DNA of 35,280 bases from Lachnospiraceae bacterium (lineage in GTDB: Bacteria > Bacillota > Clostridia > Lachnospirales > Lachnospiraceae): the NCBI GenBank assembly GCA_016290905.1, contig JAEEVO010000022.1, forward strand, positions 1 to 35,280. The letters are read 5' to 3'. The position numbers and the translations under genes are program-made. Shown one piece after another: positions 24,740 to 33,519 of this stretch (the first letter of the stretch is position 1; each line of letters begins with the position of its first letter). The notes below the pieces were generated by a model. That model was not told where the DNA came from. It did no database searches and was given only the letters and a program-made list of their open reading frames with translations.

Positions 24740-24770
24740 CCCCCTCTGTCCCAGACCGCGACAGAGGGGG
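24740..24770. terminator. bidirectional terminator between the AAA ATPase and BlaR1-like genes
   Basis: A perfect 11-base-pair stem, CCCCCTCTGTC (24740-24750) and GACAGAGGGGG (24760-24770), with a nine-base loop, lies between two convergent genes (stop at 24727, stop at 24777). The tails are weak in T on both strands, but position and strength support termination. Confidence 0.75.
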
Positions 24771-24776
24771 CTTGTC

Positions 24777-27242
24777 TTATGAAATGAACATGGTCCATCC
24801 TTCAAAGGATACTTCGCTTTCGGGAACGTTATCCTGGACTACTACAAATTCACCGTCTATCTTTTGCAGTTCGGTATATCTGGGGTATCCGCAGTTGGTA
24901 TCATACTCTTCTATCATTGTGGCGACCTTTTCGATCTTATTTCCGTTTATAATGTACTGATTTCTTATGTTTCTGGCAACATCTTCTTGATAGAAATCAT
25001 ATATTTTACCGGTACGTGTATCAAATACTGCGTTGCACAACTCGGAATAGCCATCTAAAAATACATACATTAATGTATCATTATTCCAGATTATACATTC
25101 GCCCTTGCAACCTTTACCTAATAAACCATAGTCTATGATAAAATCCATATATCCGTCACGCTGCATATCAACCTTTATTACCGGGGTACTGATGCTGTCC
25201 GGTCTGATATCAAAATCTATCCTTCTTATAAGTGTCTGACAGGTTTTGCCCCTGTTCCAATGAACAAAGACTATTTTCCATTCAGACTGCTCTGTCTTTA
25301 TGATCTGAATATCGCAGCCGGAACCTTTCTCATAGCTTTCACCACTTATGATCCCGCGATATGAAATGACCTTTTCATCCACGTCCTTAAATGGAATATC
25401 AAACTCCGCGCATAGGTCTCCTTTAACTATCCTGTAATGCCCATCCTCCAACTCGCCGTACATAAAAAGATTGCATTTTATCTGTATTGCTTCACCGGGA
25501 TTAAGCATATATAAGGGTAAGTTAAAAACAACATTTGAGACTGTCGGTATTTCATACCAATCATCAAAATATTTCTGAAGAGTAAAGCTTTCTCCGTATG
25601 AGAACTCTTTGTCAGAATCATTACGGTACTCAAGGGTAGCAGTATCACCGTCCATAGAAACCACCCTTAACGACACACCATCTTTTTCGGTATACACTTC
25701 GCTTGAAGACTTACAACAGTATTTCCGGTCATATTTACTTAATATGACGGCGTTTGGCATCCTTATACCGGAATCAAAAAAATCTTCAAGAGTGCCTTTA
25801 AGTCCGGAAGCCTCATTAAAACATTTTTCCAAGTCAAATTCTCCCTGATACAGGGAACCATCTTTAGTCAGCCAAAGACCGTTGGAATAAGTAAGCCATA
25901 TTTCCCAGCCTTCCGTATCACATATGCTAATCCCATAGCAAGGTTCATTCCATTTTGATAATTCATCCTTGCCGGTGGCTTTTAGTTTAAGGTTATTTAT
26001 CTCATCTATGACTTTCTGTTCCCATTCTCGGTCGAAAACCGTCCTCTGGGTTGTCTTTTCTCCGTCGAATCGATATAACATGATCGCGCTGGTTTCGGGT
26101 GATGCATGCTCTAAAAGCTTTACCTGTGTTCCGGTAACATCATCCCCTTGTCCGTTTTCTTTAGTATTTCTTGCGAAAAAGAATACAGCAAGTCCTATTC
26201 CTGCAATGACTATTATTAGAACTGAAATCCATAAGGCTCTTTTTTTATAATTAACAACACTCTCAATCCTGTCCTTTATTTTCTCTTCACCAAAAGATAC
26301 CAGACCGACTTCTTTATTGGAATATCTTTTGGTACTGTCCAGTAAGACCTGAGCATAATCCGCCCTGTAAGTTTCACCTTTTCCTGTTATTACTTTCTCA
26401 TCACATGCAAGCTCGACATCCCTGCCAAACAAGATATATGCCACCCACACCCAGGGCATAAACCAATACACAGAAAGGATCAGATACGCCAGAAGTTTTG
26501 TAATATGATCTTTTCTTGAGATATGTGCTCTTTCATGTGCAAGCACATAGTCACGCTGTTCAGCTTTAATAGAAGCAGAAACATATATCTTAGGACTTAT
26601 GCTGCCAAAAACAAAGGCAGAACTGATAGCTTCACTTAAATATACATCATCATAAGCTGTAAGCATGATTGCACCCTTTAGTTTTCCCCTTATCTTAATA
26701 TATCTTCTCACCATCAAAAGGATAAAAATGCCGGTCCCTGCAAGCCAAATATATCCCAGTATTAAAAAGATCAGGGAAACCTTGTCTGTATCTTGCACGT
26801 GCTCTACTACCGGCTGTTCATTGCCTGTGACAACTTGTATAGTGTCGTTTTCTTTATTATCTGTTATTATTTCTATTATATTTTTAACAGTATTATCCTG
26901 TTGAATATACCTTTTCTCAGATATATCAGCATGATTTTCTGATTCGGATACCGGCATTTTTATATTTATCTGCGGAGTTATATCACTATCTTTGTTCTCA
27001 GGCTCCTCATCACTTGTAAGTATTTCTTTCACTATGTTTTCCGGTGAGATTGCCGGTATGGGCGCAAAGGCAGACTCTATCCGAATCGGGATTATCAGCC
27101 TCACAGCCACAAAAATCCAAAGAGCACACAATGCCGTTTTTGATGCCCTTTTTTTAAATACTATTCTCAATAGAACTATAATAAGGATTATCCCCAATGA
27201 ATATATTCCCGTCTGTAACACAGCAGAAAAAATCCGATCCAT
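24777..27242 (-). CDS. BlaR1/MecR1-type M56 membrane metallopeptidase with large unusual extracellular region
   Basis: An 821-residue sensor protease. The N-terminal membrane part (segments about 12-30, 38-56, 155-178, 250-272) carries the M56 zinc motif HERAH (236-240) with the third ligand in VELACDE (Glu277), facing the cytosol as in BlaR1. A last membrane segment (about 336-357) leads to about 460 extracellular residues. In BlaR1 and MecR1 this region is a penicillin-binding-protein-like sensor with SxxK; here none is obvious. It instead reads as beta-rich domains of unknown ligand (YRFDGEKTTQRTVFDREWEQ-type and a repeat-like end). By family precedent, activation would cleave the BlaI repressor encoded one base upstream (TAA-A-ATG). 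CAGGAG precedes the ATG. The signal sensed is not known. Confidence 0.88.
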   Translation of the reverse strand: MDRIFSAVLQTGIYSLGIILIIVLLRIVFKKRASKTALCALWIFVAVRLIIPIRIESAFAPIPAISPENIVKEILTSDEEPENKDSDITPQINIKMPVSESENHADISEKRYIQQDNTVKNIIEIITDNKENDTIQVVTGNEQPVVEHVQDTDKVSLIFLILGYIWLAGTGIFILLMVRRYIKIRGKLKGAIMLTAYDDVYLSEAISSAFVFGSISPKIYVSASIKAEQRDYVLAHERAHISRKDHITKLLAYLILSVYWFMPWVWVAYILFGRDVELACDEKVITGKGETYRADYAQVLLDSTKRYSNKEVGLVSFGEEKIKDRIESVVNYKKRALWISVLIIVIAGIGLAVFFFARNTKENGQGDDVTGTQVKLLEHASPETSAIMLYRFDGEKTTQRTVFDREWEQKVIDEINNLKLKATGKDELSKWNEPCYGISICDTEGWEIWLTYSNGLWLTKDGSLYQGEFDLEKCFNEASGLKGTLEDFFDSGIRMPNAVILSKYDRKYCCKSSSEVYTEKDGVSLRVVSMDGDTATLEYRNDSDKEFSYGESFTLQKYFDDWYEIPTVSNVVFNLPLYMLNPGEAIQIKCNLFMYGELEDGHYRIVKGDLCAEFDIPFKDVDEKVISYRGIISGESYEKGSGCDIQIIKTEQSEWKIVFVHWNRGKTCQTLIRRIDFDIRPDSISTPVIKVDMQRDGYMDFIIDYGLLGKGCKGECIIWNNDTLMYVFLDGYSELCNAVFDTRTGKIYDFYQEDVARNIRNQYIINGNKIEKVATMIEEYDTNCGYPRYTELQKIDGEFVVVQDNVPESEVSFEGWTMFIS

Positions 27243-27243
27243 T

Positions 27244-27609
27244 TTACACTCCTGTTCTTAAGTTATCTATCATAACTTGAAGATCTTCTATATCCTTATC
27301 CGACAACTTTCCTTTTCTGATGAAGGCTGCCAGGAAATCAGGACTTGAGCCATCAAACTTGTTTTTCAAAAGCTCCTCCATTTCCGCTTCCTGGGCTTCC
27401 TCCTCTTTTACCAGAGAAGTCACCGTAGAGTTTTCGTTTTTAATGACTCCCCTCTCCGACAAACGTTTTATAACCGTATATGTGGTGGAATTCTTCCAGC
27501 CCAGTTCCTCCGCGCAAAGCTTGGAAAGCGCTCCGCTCTTTATAGGTTCATGCTTCCATACAAGCTTACAGAAGCGATATTCACTCTCAAATATCTTAGG
27601 TGTTTCCAT
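27244..27609 (-). CDS. BlaI/MecI/CopY-family repressor
   Basis: A 121-residue winged-helix repressor (KIFESEYRFCKLVWKHEPIKSG; HTH NSTTYTVIKRLSERGVI; wing about 60-68) with the C-terminal dimerisation and cleavage region (residues about 75-120). It is expected to repress its own operon until cleaved through the BlaR1-like partner. AAGGAG lies 10 bases before the ATG, directly next to operator 1. Two near-identical operators flank its consensus promoter. No beta-lactamase gene is near, so the inducer may not be a beta-lactam. Confidence 0.92.
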   Translation of the reverse strand: METPKIFESEYRFCKLVWKHEPIKSGALSKLCAEELGWKNSTTYTVIKRLSERGVIKNENSTVTSLVKEEEAQEAEMEELLKNKFDGSSPDFLAAFIRKGKLSDKDIEDLQVMIDNLRTGV

Positions 27610-27623
27610 GTTATCAAATCTCC

Positions 27624-27643
27624 TTGTCTAATCCGTTAGACAA
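27624..27643. promoter_or_regulatory. BlaI-type operator 1
   Basis: TTGTCTAA-tccg-TTAGACAA, a perfect 8-base inverted repeat adjoining the -10 box, covering the likely transcription start and ending next to the ribosome binding site. Confidence 0.88.
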
Positions 27644-27672
27644 ATTATATCAACTGTATTATGGTCTGTCAA
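27644..27672 (-). promoter_or_regulatory. consensus sigma-A promoter of the blaI-blaR1-like pair
   Basis: Minus strand TTGACA (27672-27667), exactly 17 bases, TATAAT (27649-27644). It sits between the two operators, the geometry expected for tight repression. Confidence 0.92.
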
Positions 27673-27679
27673 GTATTTT

Positions 27680-27699
27680 TTGTCTAATTCATTAGACAT
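27680..27699. promoter_or_regulatory. BlaI-type operator 2
   Basis: TTGTCTAA-ttca-TTAGACAT, one mismatch between arms, 56 bases centre to centre from operator 1 and just upstream of the -35. It lies in the divergent intergenic region and might also affect the HTH-Uma2 gene promoter at 27763. Confidence 0.88.
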
Positions 27700-27762
27700 A
27701 TGGTAAACTCAGTTTTCTGATATGTATTTGCTATTTTTATGTTATTTTTTGGTATTTTACTA

Positions 27763-27791
27763 TTGATTTTTCGACGCGTTGCATATATAAT
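27763..27791 (+). promoter_or_regulatory. promoter of the HTH-Uma2 gene
   Basis: TTGATT (27763-27768), 17-base spacer, TATAAT (27786-27791), about 40 bases before the ATG. The rest of 27700-27762 is A/T-rich with no gene. Confidence 0.75.
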
Positions 27792-27831
27792 GGAATGTAT
27801 TAGGAATATTATTTAAAAGGACGGTCTGCTT

Positions 27832-28773
27832 ATGAAACTTATGACACTTGACGAAATGCTTATATATAAAAAATTGGCAGGTTTATCCTGCATCGAGATT
27901 TCTAAAAAATCAGGCGTACCGCTCAGTACCGTACAAAAAGTGTTCAGCAAGACTACCTCTGTACCCAGGAACAAAACTTTAGTAGAACTCGGCAAGGCAT
28001 TTGAAGAATACTCCAGGGACAAACTTTTTGTCTGCGACCCGGCTTATGAGGCCCAGCTCTTACAATCCATAAAAAATAAGAAAAAGCATATCTCTACAAA
28101 CACTACCGATGCAGATCCTTTTACAGAAGATTTTGAAGACAATCCTGTGAGTCATGTTGAAGAAGGAATGGCTGAATACATCGCTACCGGCAGTTCAAAT
28201 GCCCTTGATCTGTCTTTATATAAAGATAAAACAATCGATGATTATCTTGCTCTGCCAAACGATGTCCGTGTAGAATTGATCGATGGTGTATTCTATGACA
28301 TGGCTGCTCCAAACTACCTGCACCAGCAACTTGCTGCTTTCATCTGGAGGATCTTACAAAACCACATAGATTTCAACAAAGGGAAATGTAGTGCGGCTCT
28401 TTCACCAATCGATGTCCAGCTTGACCGTGATGACAAAACCATGGTACAACCGGATGTCATGATCATATGTGACAGGAATAAGATTACCGGTCCAAGGGTG
28501 GTAGGTGCTCCCGATTTCATAATTGAGGTTGTCTCAGATTCTAACATGTATCATGACGTCTTCCGAAAAAAACTAAAGTACCAAAACGCCGGAGTCAGGG
28601 AATACTGGATGGTCTTTCCAAAAGAAAAAGAAATTCAGGTCTTCTTTTTTGAGAAGTCCTATAAACCTATCGGATACACCTTTAACGATTCCATCCCCGT
28701 TAACATCTGGGACGGAAAGTGCTGTGTTAACTTTAAAGAAATATCCGAAGCACTTGCATATTTGATGAACTGA
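27832..28773 (+). CDS. HTH-domain / Uma2-family (PD-(D/E)XK) fusion protein
   Basis: A 313-residue two-domain protein. The N-terminal about 65 residues form a helix-turn-helix (LSCIEISKKSGVPLSTVQKV, about 18-37). A charged linker (about 66-130) leads to a Uma2/DUF820 domain (about 135-310), a restriction-endonuclease-like fold. The pattern is RVELIDG (Glu149), QPDVMI (Asp208), FIIEVVS (Glu232), then K at 246-247 and YQNAGVREYWMV. Uma2 proteins are often stand-alone and are poorly understood; a fused DNA-binding domain suggests sequence-directed nuclease or regulatory action (inference). AAAGGA lies about 11 bases before the ATG at 27832. It is divergent from blaI and convergent with the DUF4143 ATPase gene, 33 bases away. 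Confidence 0.85.
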   Translation: MKLMTLDEMLIYKKLAGLSCIEISKKSGVPLSTVQKVFSKTTSVPRNKTLVELGKAFEEYSRDKLFVCDPAYEAQLLQSIKNKKKHISTNTTDADPFTEDFEDNPVSHVEEGMAEYIATGSSNALDLSLYKDKTIDDYLALPNDVRVELIDGVFYDMAAPNYLHQQLAAFIWRILQNHIDFNKGKCSAALSPIDVQLDRDDKTMVQPDVMIICDRNKITGPRVVGAPDFIIEVVSDSNMYHDVFRKKLKYQNAGVREYWMVFPKEKEIQVFFFEKSYKPIGYTFNDSIPVNIWDGKCCVNFKEISEALAYLMN

Positions 28774-28806
28774 GAGAGGACTTTCCAAATTATCTCGTCG
28801 ACATTA

Positions 28807-30024
28807 TCAGGTAAGAATCAGCGTTTTCCTTCTCAGCAGAAAATCCAGGATGTTCATGTGTATTATACCGTCATGGCTCAGATCAACCTTGTCGAGCGAC
28901 ATCACGTACTTTGGTGACGCATCCGTTATTTTACTGTATGCACCAAATTCTCTCTTTATTGTTGCCTCAGATGCCAATAGGTATGATACCTGGATGAAGC
29001 ATTTTCTGCCGTTCCTGATAGCTACGAAGTCTATCTCCCCCTTATGTGTCTTGCCTGCAAAAACGGTATAGCCCCTTGTAAGCAACTCATTATATACTAT
29101 ATTTTCCAGATAAAAGGTGTCCTCATAGTTTACGGTGTTTGTATTGATCGTACGGAATCCCATATCTACAGCGTACTGTTTTTCCCTGTTGCTGAGCGCA
29201 GCCTTTCCGACAATATTATACCTTCCCACACCATGGATCAGATATGCTTTTTTCATCCTTTCAAGGTAGTTATATATCGTTCGTTTTGCAATTTCCTTAT
29301 TGCTCTTTTTGTAGGTTTCAATGACATTGTCAATCGAAAACTCTTTACCGGCATTTGCAAGGATATATAGGGATATATTCATGAAGCTTTTTTTGTCTGA
29401 GCTTCTGCTCTTCCCTATAATATCCCTGTTGACAATGCTTTCATACAGATTTGAGATATATTTTCTTACCGAGCTCTCATCATGGTAGTCAAAACGAAGA
29501 GGAAACCCGCCCCATTTAAGATAGTCGAAAAACATATCTTCGTTCCATTCCATTTTATTAAGCTCATAATACTGCTTCATTTCATAGAAAGAAAACGGCA
29601 GTATTTCAAATTCTACAGTACGTCCGGTAAGCAGTGTAGACAGTTCTCCCGACAGGAGCGTTGAATTGCTCCCGGTCACAAATAGTGAAACATCCATGGT
29701 GGCTCGAAAAGAAGCCAACGCTTTTTCAAAGTTCTTGATATGCTGTATCTCATCAAGAAAAATATAGTGTTTGCCTTTCCCTGATATACGGGCTTTTATT
29801 TCCTTATTTAGATCAGAAGCGTCAGTGATATAATCATAATCCATATCCTCAAGATTCAGATATATTATCTTGTCTCCGGGAATTCCTTTTTCTATCAATT
29901 CGTCCTTTATTGTATCAAGCAATATAGATTTTCCGGCTCTCCTTACGCCTACGATAACCTTAATGATATCGGAATCATAGTAAGGACGTATCTGCTCAAG
30001 GTATACTTCTCGTTTAAGTCTCAT
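28807..30024 (-). CDS. AAA_14 / DUF4143-family ATPase
   Basis: A 405-residue protein of the large AAA_14-DUF4143 family, whose role is mostly unproven. N-terminal P-loop domain: Walker A GVRRAGKS (26-33) and Walker B IFLDEIQH (88-95). It has the typical TGSNSTLLSGELSTLLTGR and PFSFYEM. The C-terminal DUF4143 part (about 230-405) includes a winged-helix-like region (RTIYNYLERMKKAYLI) and a nuclease-fold-like segment (GEIDFVAIRNGRKCFIQV). Start choice: the ATG at 30048 is upstream of the predicted transcription start (near 30040) and lacks a ribosome binding site. The ATG at 30024 follows GGGGGT by 8 bases and gives the normal family N-terminus. The start lies in a GTGCAC palindrome array (see 30025-30117). 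Confidence 0.9.
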   Translation of the reverse strand: MRLKREVYLEQIRPYYDSDIIKVIVGVRRAGKSILLDTIKDELIEKGIPGDKIIYLNLEDMDYDYITDASDLNKEIKARISGKGKHYIFLDEIQHIKNFEKALASFRATMDVSLFVTGSNSTLLSGELSTLLTGRTVEFEILPFSFYEMKQYYELNKMEWNEDMFFDYLKWGGFPLRFDYHDESSVRKYISNLYESIVNRDIIGKSRSSDKKSFMNISLYILANAGKEFSIDNVIETYKKSNKEIAKRTIYNYLERMKKAYLIHGVGRYNIVGKAALSNREKQYAVDMGFRTINTNTVNYEDTFYLENIVYNELLTRGYTVFAGKTHKGEIDFVAIRNGRKCFIQVSYLLASEATIKREFGAYSKITDASPKYVMSLDKVDLSHDGIIHMNILDFLLRRKTLILT

Positions 30025-30117
30025 AATGTGCACCCCCATCGTGCACATTATATCACAGTATCATGATTTGTGCAAGCATATCGTGCACAATTTATGCATT
30101 TTGTATTTTTTGTGCAT
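30025..30117. promoter_or_regulatory. GTGCAC operator array over the DUF4143 ATPase promoter
   Basis: GTGCAC occurs at 30028-30033, 30041-30046 and 30083-30088, with variants GTGCAA at 30070-30075 (the -35 itself) and GTGCAT at 30112-30117. The first two form a perfect nine-base palindrome, AATGTGCAC...GTGCACATT (30025-30049), around a seven-base loop. If transcribed, this would put the ribosome binding site in a hairpin next to the start codon. Confidence 0.75.
30047..30075 (-). promoter_or_regulatory. promoter of the DUF4143 ATPase gene
   Basis: Minus strand TTGCAC (30075-30070), 17-base spacer, TATAAT (30052-30047) with extended TGA before it. Start site predicted about 30040, so the mRNA leader is only about 16 bases if translation begins at 30024. 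Confidence 0.8.
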
Positions 30118-30307
30118 GTAAGTCAACCTTTATGATTCACATTTTATATCCAACAGTCTAAAGTTATTATAATTCCATTTTTTCGGAGAAAAAACGCCTA
30201 GACACATCCGGACTTTTTTATACTTTGCGTTTGGGACACGAAGATTCCTTCAGTGCTCCGGCGAAAATATGTATATATCTATGTATAATCCTCTCGGATG
30301 AGCTTGG
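30118..30307. other. intergenic stretch with no gene seen
   Basis: About 190 bases, A/T-rich, without a convincing open reading frame, promoter or tRNA. Only a short T6CGGAGA6 inverted run (about 30177-30193) and scattered A/T tracts are visible. Confidence 0.6.
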
Positions 30308-30356
30308 AAAAAGGGGGCTGTCACATATCACTTAATGCGACAGCCCCCTTTTTTTT
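30308..30356. terminator. strong bidirectional terminator after the 1040-residue secreted protein gene
   Basis: A ten-base-pair stem GGGGGCTGTC (30313-30322) and GACAGCCCCC (30339-30348) is flanked by A5 on one side and T8 on the other, so it works on either strand. It lies about 40 bases after the stop at 30397. Confidence 0.93.
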
Positions 30357-30396
30357 GTTAAATCTCGATTAGATTCTGATGGAGCTGAACCGTTAA

Positions 30397-33300
30397 TCAA
30401 CTCTTCAGTTCTATTATATCAACAGATACCTTTGGAATAGATATCTTTGCACCCAATACAGATGTGTATGTATAAATCCCACGAGCTTTTCCATATACTG
30501 TTACATAATCATCCTCTAAAATTCTATATGATGTTAAAGAAGTGGAATATTCACACCAAATCACCTGACTGCTATTATTATTTACTGCCAAACGTATAGC
30601 ATTGGTTTTTGAACCTTCTATTACCTGATATACCTTTCCTGTAAATGTCACATACTTCCCTTTATAGTCATCAGGAGTCCTTGCTATCTGTGTATATGTT
30701 ATCCCGGTGTTATATAGCGCATCCTTTTTATCCTTTAGAACTCCGTTCTTATCAGCAATATAAGTTACTCCGGAAGACTTATCTTTTACTTCTTTATTCT
30801 GAGCAACTACTCCATCCGAATCCGAATAGTAAAGTTTCCCATCTAGAGTAGTAAATGCTTTCTGTACCAAAGAATTATCAGAGGCAAAAATGTATAATTT
30901 CCCATCTATCTTCTGCAATCCTGCTTTAATCGGGTGGCCTTTTTTATAATAATACTTTTTCCCTTTTTCTGTAACCCATCCGGTCACATCCTTTATGGTT
31001 TTTGCTTCAACCTTTTTTGAAAGTTTCTGTTCAACCAGAATTCCCTGCACTTTAATATTTGCCGCAACCTTGAATAAGTATTTTGTATCAGGTTGTAACT
31101 TCTTAGCTACATAAGTATTTTTGCTCGTCTTGCCTAAAAGTTTATATTCATTAGATGCTTCATCAAATATGTACACCGAGAAACTTTTAGCACCCTCATA
31201 TTCATCCCAGTACAATTCAACTTTATTGACATCACTTACACATTTGATGTTCTTAGGTTCTGCCATTATTTTGACTTCAATCTCTATTTTGACCGGCATA
31301 TTCATAAATTTATGTTTTTTGCCGTTTTTATCTTTAACCGTTATTTTTTCAAGTACACCATTTATACTTGTATGTCCGGCATTAAGACCATATATATACC
31401 CTTTTTTGTGTATTGCTATAGTATCATCATCAGAAGAAAAATCATTTTTCGGATCAGATGAATCTTTATCAACCACGTTCTTTATGTCCATAGATTCCAG
31501 ATAATACCGTTCTCCGGAAGTCAGCTTTTTCTTTAGTGATAATACCAAACTCAGTTTTCCTTTTTTATCAGCCAAGAACCTCAGACCTGTTTGAGGATCC
31601 AATATTTCTTGATTTTTTAAAACTTTTCCTTCGCTATCAACATAAAAATAATTACCATCAAGACTTAAGTATGAAGATGTTTGCAGCGCTCCCTCTTCAT
31701 CAAATATATATGTTTCTCCGTCAATTTCTTTTTTGATATCGGATACCTTAAAGCCATTTTCATAGTAATATTTCTTATCATCAATGACCTTCCATCCTTT
31801 TACAGCTTTTTTAGCTGTCTTACATTTTATCTTTTCCGAAAGTTCTTTTTCGATTATACTCTTACTATCACTCTTGTAATTTCCGGCGACTTTAAAATTA
31901 TATGTTGCTTGCGGTTCTAAGCCTTCTACAATAAACCACGTGGTTTTCGTATCTCCGATGATTTTATAATTTTTTGAATCTTGATCATATAAGTATACCG
32001 TATAACTAACCGGTTCGATTTCCCAGCCGGCATAATCAACCCACTGGCACTTTTCCCACTTAAGCTTTATAGCCTTGTCGGATGACTCATACTCGAATTC
32101 AGTTGGAGCCTCTCTCTTTATAACAGTGACTTTATAAGTTAATATTTCATCTGCGATTTTCACAGTAATATCTGCTGAACCTACTCCTACCGCAGAAACA
32201 CAGCCGGCTCTATCAACTTTTGCGACAGTTTCATCACTCGATGAGAATAATGGCTTATAATCAGATCCTTTAACAACTATCGAATCTTCATCATCAATAT
32301 ACAGACTTATACTATCTTTCTTCAAACTGCTTTTATCTACTGTAACAACACATTCCAAATCTTGTGTTCCGGTATTCGCGTGAATCTTTGTAGTTCCCGG
32401 TTTTAACGCAGTAACAACTCCGTTGTTAACAGTTGCTACAGTATCATCCTCTGAAGACCAAATGACCTTAGTTTCCGTGCCGGATACAGTTATCTTTTTA
32501 CTATCCCCGGAAAACAAACTAATATTGTTTATTGACAGAACTCTTTCTTTTACAGTTACATTAAAACTCAATTCTAATCCATTTATTGTTCCGATAATCT
32601 TTGTAACGCCGGCTTTTTTAGCAATGACATACCCATTATCAACAACTGCTATATCTTCATTCTCCGACTTCCAGATAACAGTCCCCCGTACTCCATCAAC
32701 AGAAATCTTACTTCTGTCATTATCGTATAAGGACATATCCGCCTGCATGTCAAAATCTTCCACATATATTTTCTGTGTAAAGATGGTCTGCCCTTCAATA
32801 CTTAAACTCAGCGTTGCTTCGCCCCCGCTTTTTGCTTGAACATAACCTTGTGAATCTACAGAAATTACTTTCTCATTGTCTGAGCTCCATGTAATACTTT
32901 CATAAAAATCTTCACATTCAAAAAATGCTTGAACTTTATCGCCCACGCCTAACCAATTATCCTCAACTCCCATCTTGCCAATGTCATAATAGTATTCTAC
33001 CAACTTAACAAAATCCCCATGAACACCATCTGGATTATAATTGTTGTTATCATCATAGCCACCTTTATTATGCAAATCTGAATGCTCTCTATATAATGAT
33101 ACCATATATTCCGATTTAACATCTATACCGCTAATATTCTTTTGGAATTTTGGAAGAAAAATACATATTTTTCGGTTTTCGTTCCAATCAAAATGTTCAG
33201 ACTCGTAAATGATATCTCCATACCTCTCTTCACCCATAAAATGCCAACGCATAATAACCTTAAAAAAAACAGTATTTTCACATCTACATTCTTTCTCCTT

Positions 33301-33519
33301 TTCAGAGCCATAATAATCAATAAATAACAATCTGTCATTTGTGCTATTTATAATAATCCGAGCAGTTTCATCTACATATTGATATAAAAAACCTTCCTTA
33401 GTATTCTTCTTTTTAATTACATGCTGTTCTGCACTTACTGTTCTATTATTAATGAGCATCAAAAACATAATAACAGCTCCAAATATGATAAAAAATTTTG
33501 ATTCATTTCTCCATTTCAT
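30397..33519 (-). CDS. secreted multi-domain surface protein (Big2, fibronectin-III, cell-wall-binding-like repeats, OB-like C-terminus)
   Basis: A 1040-residue protein with a signal peptide (hydrophobic 9-24, cleavage near VSA/EQ at 30). After an N-terminal unknown region (about 31-190) come about four Big2/Ig-like domains (about 190-455) with the repeated form 'V.W.S.D..VA.V..G.V.A...G.T.I'. Next are a fibronectin-III-like domain (about 460-560), a cell-wall-binding-like block (GWKVIDDKKYYYENG ... YIFDEEG), another Big2-like stretch, a second fibronectin-III domain (about 755-850) and a second wall-binding-like block (GWVTEKGKKYYYKKG ... YIF). The last about 100 residues resemble an OB-type domain (YKGKYVTFTGKVYQV ... 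YTYTSVLGAKISIPKV). No sortase motif is seen. AAGGTGG lies upstream of the ATG. It stands alone; an adhesion or wall-associated role is inferred. Confidence 0.85.
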   Translation of the reverse strand: MKWRNESKFFIIFGAVIMFLMLINNRTVSAEQHVIKKKNTKEGFLYQYVDETARIIINSTNDRLLFIDYYGSEKEKECRCENTVFFKVIMRWHFMGEERYGDIIYESEHFDWNENRKICIFLPKFQKNISGIDVKSEYMVSLYREHSDLHNKGGYDDNNNYNPDGVHGDFVKLVEYYYDIGKMGVEDNWLGVGDKVQAFFECEDFYESITWSSDNEKVISVDSQGYVQAKSGGEATLSLSIEGQTIFTQKIYVEDFDMQADMSLYDNDRSKISVDGVRGTVIWKSENEDIAVVDNGYVIAKKAGVTKIIGTINGLELSFNVTVKERVLSINNISLFSGDSKKITVSGTETKVIWSSEDDTVATVNNGVVTALKPGTTKIHANTGTQDLECVVTVDKSSLKKDSISLYIDDEDSIVVKGSDYKPLFSSSDETVAKVDRAGCVSAVGVGSADITVKIADEILTYKVTVIKREAPTEFEYESSDKAIKLKWEKCQWVDYAGWEIEPVSYTVYLYDQDSKNYKIIGDTKTTWFIVEGLEPQATYNFKVAGNYKSDSKSIIEKELSEKIKCKTAKKAVKGWKVIDDKKYYYENGFKVSDIKKEIDGETYIFDEEGALQTSSYLSLDGNYFYVDSEGKVLKNQEILDPQTGLRFLADKKGKLSLVLSLKKKLTSGERYYLESMDIKNVVDKDSSDPKNDFSSDDDTIAIHKKGYIYGLNAGHTSINGVLEKITVKDKNGKKHKFMNMPVKIEIEVKIMAEPKNIKCVSDVNKVELYWDEYEGAKSFSVYIFDEASNEYKLLGKTSKNTYVAKKLQPDTKYLFKVAANIKVQGILVEQKLSKKVEAKTIKDVTGWVTEKGKKYYYKKGHPIKAGLQKIDGKLYIFASDNSLVQKAFTTLDGKLYYSDSDGVVAQNKEVKDKSSGVTYIADKNGVLKDKKDALYNTGITYTQIARTPDDYKGKYVTFTGKVYQVIEGSKTNAIRLAVNNNSSQVIWCEYSTSLTSYRILEDDYVTVYGKARGIYTYTSVLGAKISIPKVSVDIIELKS

